Source of the DNA: Niastella vici
GTDB taxonomy: Bacteria > Bacteroidota > Bacteroidia > Chitinophagales > Chitinophagaceae
Direction: 5' to 3'
DNA: 57,190 nucleotides
Assembly (NCBI RefSeq): GCF_002077945.1
Contig: NZ_LVYD01000079.1
Coordinates: 1 to 57,190 of the forward strand
Shown here in pieces: positions 19,767 through 27,986 of the stretch. Numbering within the stretch: position 1 is the stretch's first letter; each line of letters opens with the position of its first letter. A program made the translations under genes and the position numbers. The notes below the pieces were generated by a model. That model was not told where the DNA came from. It searched no databases and saw only the letters and a program-made list of their open reading frames with translations.

Positions 19767-21254
19767 ATGAAAAATAAAATAGTGCGTTCCTTACTTGTTA
19801 TGCAGGTTGCCTTATATGTGTGTGGCCTTGCAGGTTGCAGGCCCGAAGATTTTGGTGGCAGCGGAACAAAAGAAACAGGTAAGGTATACTTCCCCGATGA
19901 GGATGGAATTATTGCTGCATTGGGTAATTACAACATCGATACGGTAAAAAATTCCATCAATTTCCCGGTAACGGTGTACCGCGGTGGCTTTTCCGACCTG
20001 GCTGCTTTCGCCGTGAATGTGGCGGCAGATACCAGCAGCATCCAGGCCTTTATACAATCGGGTAAGCTACCTGCAAACACCGTATCGCTTGATCCATCAG
20101 ATTATGAACTGGCAGCTACAGACACCATTGCTTATACGAACGGCATAATGAAAGGGACGGTCACGCCCAGTATCAAGGTGGCCAGTATGAGCAAATACAG
20201 TGGTAAATATGCAGCGCTGGGTTTAGTGGTGAAACAGGCCGGTAAATTTGAAGTGAACACCGCCGCGAACAAAGTGGTAATTTATTTCCCTGTTGATTCA
20301 CTCGTAGGTAAGGTGTATTTCCCGGGCGCTACCAATGGTAACAACAGCGTATTGCTATTAGATGACAATAGCTATACGATCGACACCGTTGCGAATACGG
20401 TCAATTATTCCATACCCGTGCTTCGGAACGGTATTGCCGACCTGGCTACAACCGCCGTTACCATAACAATTGACAACAGTGCCATTCCTTCGCTTATAAG
20501 CGCCGGCAAATTACCTTCCAATACCGTGGCATTGAGCTCAGCTGATTACACTTTTAATAACAGTATATCAATGAGCGATAATAAAGGCGTGCTTCAGGGC
20601 AATGCAATGCCTAAAATAAGCATTGCCAAATTATCGCAGTATGCAGGCTCAGTAGTGGCAGTGGGATTAACGATCACCAGCTCCAAATTTCCAATTGAGG
20701 CCAGTAGAAATAAACTCGTTGTGTATTTTAATGCTGATGATATACTGGCATTGTTTGCTCCCCGGGTGAACCTGATCTCCGACATTACCAAATGGGTTCC
20801 CGTAAATCTTTCATGGAGCAATGATGTAACTGCTACTGTGAATACAACGGCCGGTACTATTCTTTACAAAGGTGGTAACGGCAATTGGAACCAGGCAGGA
20901 GTTTACCAACCCGTACGCCTGTACGGCCACCGGCAATATAAGATCGATATGCATGTACAGGGGTCTGGTTGCAGCAACGTGTGGTTTGAAGTATGGTTAT
21001 CACAAAAGAAACCGCAGGACGGCCAGGATGTAACAACCGGCTGGGACCCTGCCGCGGTAATGTTGCTTGGTTTAAATACGTGGAATGGTTGTGGCGTGTC
21101 GCCTTTTAATGCGCAGCTTGCTGCCATAAGCTGTAATGGCAATGGCGGCTCCATTACCCTGCCAACCGGCGGTACATACTACATCACGGTAAGAGGCGGA
21201 GGTAATGATTTGGGGACCACGGGAATTACAGTTTCGGGATTTGATTTTGAATAA
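19767..21254 (+). CDS. Tandem DUF1735 surface lipoprotein, probable glycan-binding protein
   Basis: This is a 495-residue lipoprotein (LAGC, Cys24). Two copies of the DUF1735 (BT_3987-like N-terminal) beta-sandwich follow, residues about 38-175 and 181-325. Each opens with GKVYFP, has a mid-domain GKLP.NTV.L...DY motif and closes with a [KR]LVVYF-type strand. Residues 328-495 form a separate beta-rich domain with many Trp and two Cys, which looks like a galactose-binding-type carbohydrate module. Such SusE-position proteins usually bind the same glycan as the neighbouring SusD. It lies 163 bases after SusD2, a larger gap than elsewhere in the cluster, and directly before GH30. Binding function is inferred. 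Confidence 0.88.
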   Translation: MKNKIVRSLLVMQVALYVCGLAGCRPEDFGGSGTKETGKVYFPDEDGIIAALGNYNIDTVKNSINFPVTVYRGGFSDLAAFAVNVAADTSSIQAFIQSGKLPANTVSLDPSDYELAATDTIAYTNGIMKGTVTPSIKVASMSKYSGKYAALGLVVKQAGKFEVNTAANKVVIYFPVDSLVGKVYFPGATNGNNSVLLLDDNSYTIDTVANTVNYSIPVLRNGIADLATTAVTITIDNSAIPSLISAGKLPSNTVALSSADYTFNNSISMSDNKGVLQGNAMPKISIAKLSQYAGSVVAVGLTITSSKFPIEASRNKLVVYFNADDILALFAPRVNLISDITKWVPVNLSWSNDVTATVNTTAGTILYKGGNGNWNQAGVYQPVRLYGHRQYKIDMHVQGSGCSNVWFEVWLSQKKPQDGQDVTTGWDPAAVMLLGLNTWNGCGVSPFNAQLAAISCNGNGGSITLPTGGTYYITVRGGGNDLGTTGITVSGFDFE

Positions 21255-21264
21255 GAATTAAAGA

Positions 21265-22743
21265 ATGATCATGAACAAGCATTTTAAATTATATCTGGCA
21301 TTGATGACTTTAGCTACTGCGGGTATTAATCCGTTGCCTGCACAAAACAAAAAGGCAGGAATAGCGACCCTGGCCAGTAAAGGAAAAGTTGTGGATGTGT
21401 ATACTACTGCACAGCATACTGAACACCACCTGGCAAAAACAGGAACATTGCCACTTTCTGTAAAACCTCAACCCGATGAAGACCTGTCGGTTTTTGTTGA
21501 TCCCGGCTATACTTACCAGACGTTATTAGGCATTGGCGGCGCCTTAACTGATGCGGCTGCTGAAACCTTTTACAAATTGCCGAAAGACAAACAAAAGGAA
21601 TTCCTCACTGCTTATTTCGATAAAGACAAAGGAATTGGTTATACGCTTGCCCGCACATCAATTCAGAGCTGCGACTTTTCGAGTGAGAGCTACAGTTATG
21701 TGAAAGAAGGAGATAAGGAATTGAAAACATTTGAAATTGGCCACGATAAAAAGTATCGCATTCCTTTTATAAAAGAAGCGATGGCGGCCACAGGCGGTAA
21801 ACTAACGTTGTATGCTTCACCCTGGAGCCCGCCGGCTTTTATGAAGGATACCAGGGATGTACAAAAGGGCGGCAAATTGTTGCCTGCGTACCGGCAAAGC
21901 TGGGCCAACTTCTTTGTAAGGTTTATAAACGCTTACCAAAAGGAAGGCGTGCCTGTATGGGGATTAACGGTTCAAAATGAAGCAACGGCCGCCTCACCCT
22001 GGGAGTCGTGCCAGTTCACCGACGAAGAGGAAAGGGACTTTGTAAAATACTACCTGGGCCCAACCCTGCAAAAAAATGGAATGAGTAATAAAAAGGTGAT
22101 CATCTGGGATTTTAACCGCGACTTCGTTTACCAGCGGGCCAGTGCCATTTTACAGGACCCCGAAGCGGCAAAATATGTTTGGGGAATGGGATTTCACTGG
22201 TATGAGAGCTTTAGCACGGGCGGCCCGCGGTACGACAAGGTACGCCTCGCATACCAGGCCTTTCCCGGTAAAAATCTGCTGTTCACAGAAGGTTGTATAG
22301 AACATTATGACACCGGTAAAGTATACGACTGGGCGTTGGGCGAGCGGTACGGCCAGGCGATGATCAATGATTTTAATGCCGGCACCGCAGGCTGGACCGA
22401 CTGGAATGTACTGTTAGATGAAAAGGGCGGGCCCAACCATGCGGGCAATCAGTGTTTCGCTCCCATACATGGCAATACCATTACAGGCGCTTTAACTTAT
22501 ACCAACATCTATTATTACATCGGTCATTTTTCCAAATTCATTCGCCCGGGCGCCAAACGCATTGCCTGTTCGGTCAGCAACGATAAATTGCTTACTACGG
22601 CTTTCCAAAATTCCGACGGAACGATCGCCGTGGTTGTAATGAACAAAACAGACAACAAAGCCGGTTATTTACTTTGGATAAAAGATAAGGCTGTTAAGGT
22701 AACCAGTGAACCGCATTCGATCCAAACGTTGGTGGTGAAGTAA
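21265..22743 (+). CDS. GH30 glycoside hydrolase
   Basis: This secreted enzyme is about 492 residues long; ATG 21271 (MNKHFK) gives a more usual signal peptide than the ATG six bases earlier. The (beta/alpha)8 barrel carries the GH30 landmarks: GIGGALTDAAAE near the start, YASPWSPPAFMK, the acid/base Glu239 in TVQNEA, and the nucleophile Glu342 in LFTEGC. A C-terminal beta-sandwich ends the protein. GH30 members include glucosylceramidases, beta-1,6-glucanases and xylanases. The overall look is nearest to the GH30_1/GH30_3 type, but the subfamily is not certain. It is the last gene of the PUL. Its linkage specificity should define what SusC2/SusD2 imports. Confidence 0.92.
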   Translation: MIMNKHFKLYLALMTLATAGINPLPAQNKKAGIATLASKGKVVDVYTTAQHTEHHLAKTGTLPLSVKPQPDEDLSVFVDPGYTYQTLLGIGGALTDAAAETFYKLPKDKQKEFLTAYFDKDKGIGYTLARTSIQSCDFSSESYSYVKEGDKELKTFEIGHDKKYRIPFIKEAMAATGGKLTLYASPWSPPAFMKDTRDVQKGGKLLPAYRQSWANFFVRFINAYQKEGVPVWGLTVQNEATAASPWESCQFTDEEERDFVKYYLGPTLQKNGMSNKKVIIWDFNRDFVYQRASAILQDPEAAKYVWGMGFHWYESFSTGGPRYDKVRLAYQAFPGKNLLFTEGCIEHYDTGKVYDWALGERYGQAMINDFNAGTAGWTDWNVLLDEKGGPNHAGNQCFAPIHGNTITGALTYTNIYYYIGHFSKFIRPGAKRIACSVSNDKLLTTAFQNSDGTIAVVVMNKTDNKAGYLLWIKDKAVKVTSEPHSIQTLVVK

Positions 22744-23053
22744 TCCAGGGGGAAAGGAAAAGCCGGGCAACCGGCTTCCGGTTCCCCCAATAATAAAAAA
22801 AGGCTGGGCCGTAAAGACCCATCCTTATGTGTAGTAATGCCTTGAGCCTGTGGGTCTCAAAGATTACCCATTACGGATACAAAACGGGTTAAAAAGGAAA
22901 AGTAACTCCTTGAAAATTAAGCCCAAAGAATTACCCTGCATAAAAACGGGTTAAAAAGGGAGCGGGTAGTTATATTATGACGGGCATTTGCCCGGGAGCG
23001 TTGTATGAATGTTGATAACTTGGTAGACGGTAAAATAACCCGAAAGTTTAATA
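22744..23053. other. Structured gap between GH30 and DUF1080 genes
   Basis: This 310-base convergent gap has no gene. It has a strong hairpin (AAGCCGG/CCGGCTT with GCAA loop at 22760-22777, outer arms GGGGGAA 22748-22754 and TTCCCCC 22782-22788), followed by AATAATAAAAAAA rather than Ts, so it is not a classical plus-strand terminator. Further on are AGACCCA (22815-22821) paired to TGGGTCT (22851-22857), a 17-base direct repeat (see separate entry), and CGGGC/GCCCG at 22981-22994. This much pairing could mean a small RNA or a decayed repeat element. Confidence 0.5.
22881..22959. repeat. 17-bp direct repeat pair
   Basis: The sequence AAAACGGGTTAAAAAGG occurs at 22881-22897 and again at 22943-22959. 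Each copy is preceded 10-20 bases upstream by ATTACCC, which is complementary to part of the GGGTTA in the repeat, so each unit can fold into its own small hairpin. Confidence 0.8.
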
Positions 23054-23653
23054 TCACCCCAATACTTTAATCCTGATCTTCTTCCATCTTACTTTAATAC
23101 CCCCGCCTTCATGGATCTGCAGCGCTATAAACCCTTCGCCCTGGCCAATTTTTTCATCTTTCAGGTAAACCATCTGGTGCCCATTCAGCCAGGTAGTTAC
23201 CTCATCATTGATAACCTTTATTTTTAACGTGTTCCACTGGCCCTCTTTCAGCAATTGCTCATCTTCGGGCTTTGGTTGAATGAGCCAGCCGCGGCCATAC
23301 GACTCATAAATACCGGCCGTATGCTTATTCAATGGGGCCACTTCTACCTGCCAGCCGCTGATCTTTACCCCTTCAATACCGGAACGGAAAAATACCCCGC
23401 TGTTCCCATTCGCTTCCTGTTTGAACTGCAGCGTGAGCTCGAAGTTCTTATATTTTTCATTCGTGCTCAGGTAGCCGTATTGCTTATCGGGACCGCTTTC
23501 ACAAACCAGTTCGCCCTTGTCGGCATACCATTTTTCGGTGCCGTGGATCGTCCAGCCGGTAAGGTCTTTGCCATTGAAAAGCGATTGGTTCTTTTGGGCC
23601 ATCAGGCCGGCCACCAGCAACAGCAAGGCGGGGAGAAGCATTAGTTGTTTCAT
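23054..23653 (-). CDS. DUF1080 (3-keto-disaccharide hydrolase-like) secreted protein
   Basis: This 199-residue protein has a signal peptide (LLVAGLMAQ) and one DUF1080 domain, a jelly-roll related to LamG and GH16-like folds. Diagnostic segments are SLFNGKDLTGWTIHG, ELVCE, NFELTLQFK, NSGVFFRSG, GWQVEV and WNTLKIKV. Family members have been reported to hydrolyse 3-keto-glycosides; in Bacteroidota they are abundant secreted proteins. Length is that of a single-domain member. It converges on the PUL but is on the other strand, so co-regulation is not implied. Confidence 0.9.
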   Translation of the reverse strand: MKQLMLLPALLLLVAGLMAQKNQSLFNGKDLTGWTIHGTEKWYADKGELVCESGPDKQYGYLSTNEKYKNFELTLQFKQEANGNSGVFFRSGIEGVKISGWQVEVAPLNKHTAGIYESYGRGWLIQPKPEDEQLLKEGQWNTLKIKVINDEVTTWLNGHQMVYLKDEKIGQGEGFIALQIHEGGGIKVRWKKIRIKVLG

Positions 23654-23761
23654 AATTTGATTGGTTGGCGGTTATGCGCAATTAAATTACTAACTTATTG
23701 TCAGTTTACCCGCCATAGCTTTAGCGACGGCGGGCATTCTTCACCTTATCAACTTTGCTGC

Positions 23762-24847
23762 ATGGCGCGTTTTTATGTAGATCCTGATATTTCCCGGGCC
23801 AAAACACTGCATACTGATTTTTATACCGATCCTTCGGTATTTGAACAGGCTAAGGAAAAACTGTTTGCCGGCAGCTGGCAGTTTATAGGTGATGCCGGCC
23901 TGGCGCCCGACCCGGGCCACTGTTACCCGTTAACTTTACTGGAGAATTACCTCCATGAGCCGCTGCTGCTCACCCGCGACCAAACCAATTCCCTTCATTG
24001 TATCAGTAATGTATGTACGCATAGAGGTAACCTCGTTGTAAAGGAGCCTTGTAAAACGACTAATCTGCGATGCCGCTACCATGGCCGGCAATTCAGGCTC
24101 GATGGTCATTTTATGTCGATGCCCGAATTTAAGGAAGTAAAGGATTTTCCTTCCCCGGCCGATAACCTCACGCAATTGCCGCTTTTTACCTGGGGCCCGC
24201 TGTTATTTGTATCCCTGCAGCAAAACTCCCTGCCACAGCAATACCTGCACCACATGATGGCGCGGGTAAACTGGCTGCCATTGGAAGAATTTGTTTTTAA
24301 ACCCGAACTGTCGAAAGATTATATGGTGAAGGCCCATTGGGCCCTGTATTGTGAGAATTACCTCGAAGGGTTTCATATTCCCTTTGTGCATGCGGGGCTG
24401 AATGCCGTGCTCGACTTTGGCAACTATGTTACCGAACTGTTCCCCTACAGCAATCTGCAACTGGGTATTGCCAAAGAAGGGGAAGAAGTATTTCAACTGC
24501 CGGTTAGCTCACCAGACTATGGTAAACAGGTGGCGGCCTATTATTTTTTCGTTTTCCCCAATATGATGTTCAATTTTTATCCCTGGGGGTTAAGCATCAA
24601 TATCGTGCAACCGGTTTCACTGCAGCAATGTAAAGTGTCGTTTTTGACGTATGTGTGGAAGGAAGCATTGTTTAATGTGGGCGCCGGTTCTAACCTGAAC
24701 CAGGTAGAGCTGGAAGATGAAGAAGTGGTGGAAGCCGTACAATTGGGCATCCGCTCCCGGTTCTACCGGCATGGCCGCTATTCGGTAACGCGCGAACAGG
24801 GTACGCATCATTTTCATAGGATAATTTCGGAAGCTTTTAGTTTATAG
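23762..24847 (+). CDS. Rieske-type non-heme iron oxygenase, alpha-subunit-like
   Basis: This 361-residue protein counts from ATG 23762; longer upstream reading would overlap the DUF1080 start and lacks homology-like sequence. An N-terminal Rieske [2Fe-2S] domain has Cys85-x-His87 (CTHRG) and Cys104-x2-His107 (CRYHG). The catalytic domain has the 2-His iron motif in ENYLEGFHIPFVH (His205, His210). The architecture is that of ring-hydroxylating dioxygenase large subunits and of choline/carnitine-type monooxygenases. No reductase or beta-subunit gene is next to it, so electron partner and substrate are unknown. It is a stand-alone gene. Confidence 0.92.
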   Translation: MARFYVDPDISRAKTLHTDFYTDPSVFEQAKEKLFAGSWQFIGDAGLAPDPGHCYPLTLLENYLHEPLLLTRDQTNSLHCISNVCTHRGNLVVKEPCKTTNLRCRYHGRQFRLDGHFMSMPEFKEVKDFPSPADNLTQLPLFTWGPLLFVSLQQNSLPQQYLHHMMARVNWLPLEEFVFKPELSKDYMVKAHWALYCENYLEGFHIPFVHAGLNAVLDFGNYVTELFPYSNLQLGIAKEGEEVFQLPVSSPDYGKQVAAYYFFVFPNMMFNFYPWGLSINIVQPVSLQQCKVSFLTYVWKEALFNVGAGSNLNQVELEDEEVVEAVQLGIRSRFYRHGRYSVTREQGTHHFHRIISEAFSL

Positions 24848-24851
24848 TTCA

Positions 24852-24964
24852 CAGTTGCCAGTTACCTGTTTCCGGTTCCCGGGGCCTGAATATCGAGCAC
24901 GCTGAATGTATTCAGGCTCTCCGAATTTTTTACCTGGTAACTGGGACCTGGTAACCGGTAACAG
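24852..24964. repeat. Heptad-repeat inverted element (locus A)
   Basis: The left arm (24852-24882) reads as consecutive 7-mers CAGTTGC, CAGTTAC, CTGTTTC, CGGTTCC. The right arm (24931-24964), read on the other strand, is CTGTTAC, CGGTTAC, CAGGTCC, CAGTTAC. Between them lies a nested 9-bp stem, GCCTGAATA at 24884-24892 and TATTCAGGC at 24909-24917. The whole can fold as a long imperfect hairpin between two co-oriented genes. Confidence 0.8.
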
Positions 24965-24996
24965 CAGCATTCATCTGACCTTTGACCACTCAGCAT

Positions 24997-26421
24997 ATGC
25001 GCCCAACAATCCCTGATAAAAAAACAATCGGCTTCAAAGCGGCCACATCCGTCGTGATCGGCAGCATCATTGGCTCCGGCATTTTTATGAAACCGGCGGT
25101 GATGGCGGCACAAACTGGCTCGCCCATCTGGCTTACCGTAGTGTGGATCGTTGCCGGCATCTTTTCTTTATTCGGGGCCCTCATTTATGCCGAGTTGGGC
25201 TGCATGTTTCCACAAACGGGCGGACTGTACGTTTATCTACGCCACATGTACGGTGACTTTGTTGCCTTCCTGTATGGCTGGGCCGGCTTCACCGTCATCA
25301 ATACCGCTTCGGTGGCCGCCATTGCATTTGTTTGTGCGCAATACGCCGATTTCTTCCTGCATATGCCACGGCTGGCACATGCAGCGGAGCAATCTGTGGT
25401 GTGGCATCTTCCTTTCCTGGGGAACCTGTACCCGTTAGATAATATGGGCGTTAAAGTGCTGGCCATTGCATTGGTGCTGGGGCTTACCTTCATCAATTAT
25501 CTCAGCGTACGGGCCGGCAGCGCGTTGCAACTGGTTTCTACCCTGGTAAAAATTGTTGTTGTTACCTTACTGGTGGCCGGTATCTTTTATTCGGGTAACG
25601 GCACAACGGCCAATTTTGTACAACCTTCAGCTCATCCGCCACAGGGCGGCAATTTACTGGGCGGACTGGTAGCTGCATTAACCGGTGCTTTTATGTCGTA
25701 CGATGGCTGGATCAATATCACCTTTCTGGGTGGCGAAATACGCAATCCGCAAAAGAATATCTTTCGCAGTCTGGTCACGGGCGTAGCTGTCTGTATTGTG
25801 ATCTACCTGTTGGTGAACCAGGCCTATTTATACGTGTTGCCTATTGATAAAATGGCGGCATCGCCCCTGGTGGCTTCCGATGCCATAGCCATTGCTTTGG
25901 GTAAAACCAGCGGCGCCATTGTGGCGGCCCTCATCGTTATTTGCACCTTTGGCGCCGTGAATGGTAATACCATGGCCAGCTCCCGCGTAACCTACGCCAT
26001 GGGAAAAGATGGGTTGTTCATTCCCTTTACCGCCAGGGAACATCCGCGTTTTCATACGCCGGGTAATGCCTTATGGCTGCACGGCGGCATGGCCCTTTTA
26101 TTTATAATAAGCGGTTCATTCGATATGCTGGCCGATATGTTCACCTTTGTTACCTGGGCTGTGTATTTACTGGGCGCCATTGGCATTATCCTGTTGAGAA
26201 AAAGAAGGCCCCTTCAGCCGCGCCCCTATAAAGTATGGGGCTATCCGTTAGTGCCGGTCCTGTTTATTGCCTTTGCCTCCTTTTATGTGGTGAGCACCAT
26301 CTGGAACGATGTGAACAATTATCTCCATGGCCGGGTGCCGGTAATTAATTCATTGCTGGGGTTATCAATAACAGCACTGGGTATACCTGTTTATTTGTAT
26401 TATAGAAGGAGGCCGAAGTAG
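24997..26421 (+). CDS. APC-family amino acid permease
   Basis: This inner-membrane protein of about 474 residues starts at ATG 24997 (an in-frame TTG lies 15 bases earlier). About twelve helices are visible. The first carries the APC hallmark VIGSIIGSGIFMKPA with the unwound G[SA]G.[FI] substrate site, and helix 6 has TGAFMSYDGWINITFLGGEIRNPQKN, typical of L-type or basic amino acid/polyamine exchangers (AAT/LAT-like). It has no Cys-linked heavy chain partner. It probably exchanges or imports neutral amino acids. It is flanked on both sides by heptad-repeat spacers. Substrate is not predictable from sequence alone. Confidence 0.9.
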   Translation: MRPTIPDKKTIGFKAATSVVIGSIIGSGIFMKPAVMAAQTGSPIWLTVVWIVAGIFSLFGALIYAELGCMFPQTGGLYVYLRHMYGDFVAFLYGWAGFTVINTASVAAIAFVCAQYADFFLHMPRLAHAAEQSVVWHLPFLGNLYPLDNMGVKVLAIALVLGLTFINYLSVRAGSALQLVSTLVKIVVVTLLVAGIFYSGNGTTANFVQPSAHPPQGGNLLGGLVAALTGAFMSYDGWINITFLGGEIRNPQKNIFRSLVTGVAVCIVIYLLVNQAYLYVLPIDKMAASPLVASDAIAIALGKTSGAIVAALIVICTFGAVNGNTMASSRVTYAMGKDGLFIPFTAREHPRFHTPGNALWLHGGMALLFIISGSFDMLADMFTFVTWAVYLLGAIGIILLRKRRPLQPRPYKVWGYPLVPVLFIAFASFYVVSTIWNDVNNYLHGRVPVINSLLGLSITALGIPVYLYYRRRPK

Positions 26422-26423
26422 GA

Positions 26424-26458
26424 GGTAAGAAGTAAGAAATAGGAGATAGGAGATAATT
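26424..26458. repeat. Heptad tandem repeat (locus B)
   Basis: Five consecutive 7-mers start three bases after the permease stop: GGTAAGA, AGTAAGA, AATAGGA, GATAGGA, GATAATT. This is a single arm with no inverted partner. It fills the short spacer to the AraC-type gene. Confidence 0.75.
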
Positions 26459-26495
26459 GGTATCTTTAAAGGAGCATAAATACATTGCAAAGCAA

Positions 26496-27326
26496 ATGAC
26501 AGCGTTCTCATTCAATCCGGTTACACCACATCCGTTATTACAACCATATATAGCGAAAATGTGGGTGTTCGAAAGCAGCGGCCGCCTGCCCGCGTTGGAT
26601 AGAAAGCTGATCGTTCCCAACGCCAATTTCAAACTGGCCTTTAGCTGCCGCAACGGGCTGGTGGCCCAGGTTGATGGCAAAACCTTCAGCCAGCAGGAAA
26701 ATGAAATAACATTTACCGGCCTTGTCGATACGGCTGTTATGCTCGACCCCAAAGAAGACGCGCAAACAAATACGATCGTTGTAGAATTCAATCCGCACGG
26801 CGCCTATCGTTTATTCTCTTTACCGTATGTGGAGGTTAAAAATCAAATAATAGGAATGACCGATCTTATCGGCCACTCCGCAGCCACCTTGCAAACGCAG
26901 CTGGCCGAAGCAGGTACGGTAGCGCTGAAATTGCAGACCCTGCAAAACTTTCTGCTCAAACAACTGGAAAGAACCGCTGCAGACCCCATCTACGATTATT
27001 GCATCAATCGCATCAATGAATGCAAAGGCATCATCACCGTGGCGCAGTTGGAAAAGGAAACCGGCTACAGTGCACGATGGCTGCATAAAAAGTTTTCTGA
27101 ACATTTGGGTACCGGGGCCAAGAACCTGTGCGAAATAGTACGGTTCAAACAATTGTATCAGGCGTATTCAGCCAGTGGCGATCTGCAGGTGTTGAAAGAA
27201 CAACTCTACGATTTTTACTACGATCAATCCCATTTCCTCAGGGCGTTTAAACGGTTTACCGGTAGTAACCCAACCGACCTGCAAAACAGCCTCAATGAGT
27301 TGGCCACCAAACACTATACGAGCTAG
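26496..27326 (+). CDS. AraC-family transcriptional regulator with DUF6597-like N-domain
   Basis: This 276-residue regulator starts at ATG 26496; the upstream in-frame TTG at 26457 lies inside the repeat tract and is rejected. The N-terminal domain (about 1-150) opens with PHPLLQPYIAKMWVFES and is of the kind annotated DUF6597. The C-terminal half holds the AraC double helix-turn-helix: ITVAQLEKETGYSARWLHKKFSEHLG, then YDFYYDQSHFLRAFKRFTGSNP. It probably controls the AHSA1-type gene that follows 61 bases downstream, a common pairing in Bacteroidota. The effector is unknown. Confidence 0.88.
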   Translation: MTAFSFNPVTPHPLLQPYIAKMWVFESSGRLPALDRKLIVPNANFKLAFSCRNGLVAQVDGKTFSQQENEITFTGLVDTAVMLDPKEDAQTNTIVVEFNPHGAYRLFSLPYVEVKNQIIGMTDLIGHSAATLQTQLAEAGTVALKLQTLQNFLLKQLERTAADPIYDYCINRINECKGIITVAQLEKETGYSARWLHKKFSEHLGTGAKNLCEIVRFKQLYQAYSASGDLQVLKEQLYDFYYDQSHFLRAFKRFTGSNPTDLQNSLNELATKHYTS

Positions 27327-27362
27327 TTCCGATTCGTACTATACTCGCCTCAACCGCCGCGC

Positions 27363-27370
27363 TACCTTTG
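27363..27370 (+). promoter_or_regulatory. Candidate Bacteroidota -7 box
   Basis: TACCTTTG fits the Bacteroidota TAnnTTTG -7 consensus and lies 17 bases before the ATG of the AHSA1-type gene. No good -33 TTTG is seen at the expected distance, so this is tentative. Confidence 0.4.
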
Positions 27371-27387
27371 TTGAAAAGCAAAACAAC

Positions 27388-27837
27388 ATGGCAAACAACG
27401 ATTTTAACTGCAGCTTTTCTGCAACAATCACCGCCGGTGAAGCAATCAGCAAGATCAATAAAGTACCGGAATGGTGGGGCGTAACCTTTACCGGAAACGC
27501 TGAAAAACAGGATGATCAGTTTGTAATAAAGATGGGCGAGGAGGCTTTCTTCAATTGTACCGTAACAGAATTGGTGCCCAATAAAAAAGTGGTTTGGTTA
27601 ATTACCGATTGCTACATGCCCTGGTATACCGATAAAAAGGAATGGGCCAATACCAAACTGATCTTTGATGTCAATGAAAATAACGGGGTAACAGAACTCC
27701 ACTTCACCCATAAAGGGCTTACGCCAGACGTTGAATGTTACAAGGATTGTGAACCGGGCTGGACGCACTGGATAAAAACAAGCCTGGAATCTTATTTTAC
27801 TACAGGAAAAGGGGTGTTTAGAAAGCCAACTAAATGA
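27388..27837 (+). CDS. AHSA1/SRPBCC-domain protein
   Basis: This is a 149-residue soluble protein. The reading frame is open further upstream, overlapping the AraC gene, but ATG 27388 (MANNDFNCSFSATI) begins exactly where the START-like fold does. Landmarks are IN.VPEWWG near residue 25, the strand pattern of a Bet v1/AHSA1 helix-grip fold, WLITDCYMPW in the middle and TELHFTHKGL..DVECY toward the end. Such proteins bind small hydrophobic ligands or act as Hsp90 co-chaperone relatives. An AHSA1 gene directly behind an AraC regulator is a recurrent pair, suggesting joint regulation. Confidence 0.87.
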   Translation: MANNDFNCSFSATITAGEAISKINKVPEWWGVTFTGNAEKQDDQFVIKMGEEAFFNCTVTELVPNKKVVWLITDCYMPWYTDKKEWANTKLIFDVNENNGVTELHFTHKGLTPDVECYKDCEPGWTHWIKTSLESYFTTGKGVFRKPTK

Positions 27838-27894
27838 GTTAGCAAGTAAAAAGTAAGATGATGGATGCCAATTGCCAGTTACTGGTTATAAGCT

Positions 27895-27986
27895 GAAGTA
27901 AGAAGTATGAGGTTAGAAGTTCGAAAAAATATAGAAAGCTCGAAAATCGGCAACTTCCTACATCTTACTTCGAGTTTTCTACTTCA
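27895..27986. repeat. Heptad-repeat inverted element (locus C)
   Basis: The left arm (27895-27929) is GAAGTAA, GAAGTAT, GAGGTTA, GAAGTTC, GAAAAAA. The right arm (27952-27986) is AACTTCC, TACATCT, TACTTCG, AGTTTTC, TACTTCA, complementary in pattern to the left. The element sits between convergent genes, and its right arm runs through the stop codon into the last codons of the DUF985 cupin gene. Confidence 0.78.

Noticed and set aside
22748..22788. Plus-strand terminator after GH30
   Set aside because: The hairpin is strong but is followed by As, not Ts, so it is not an intrinsic terminator in that direction.
23645..23761. Extended N-terminus of the Rieske protein
   Set aside because: The extra 39 codons overlap the divergent DUF1080 start and do not resemble the family; ATG 23762 fits.
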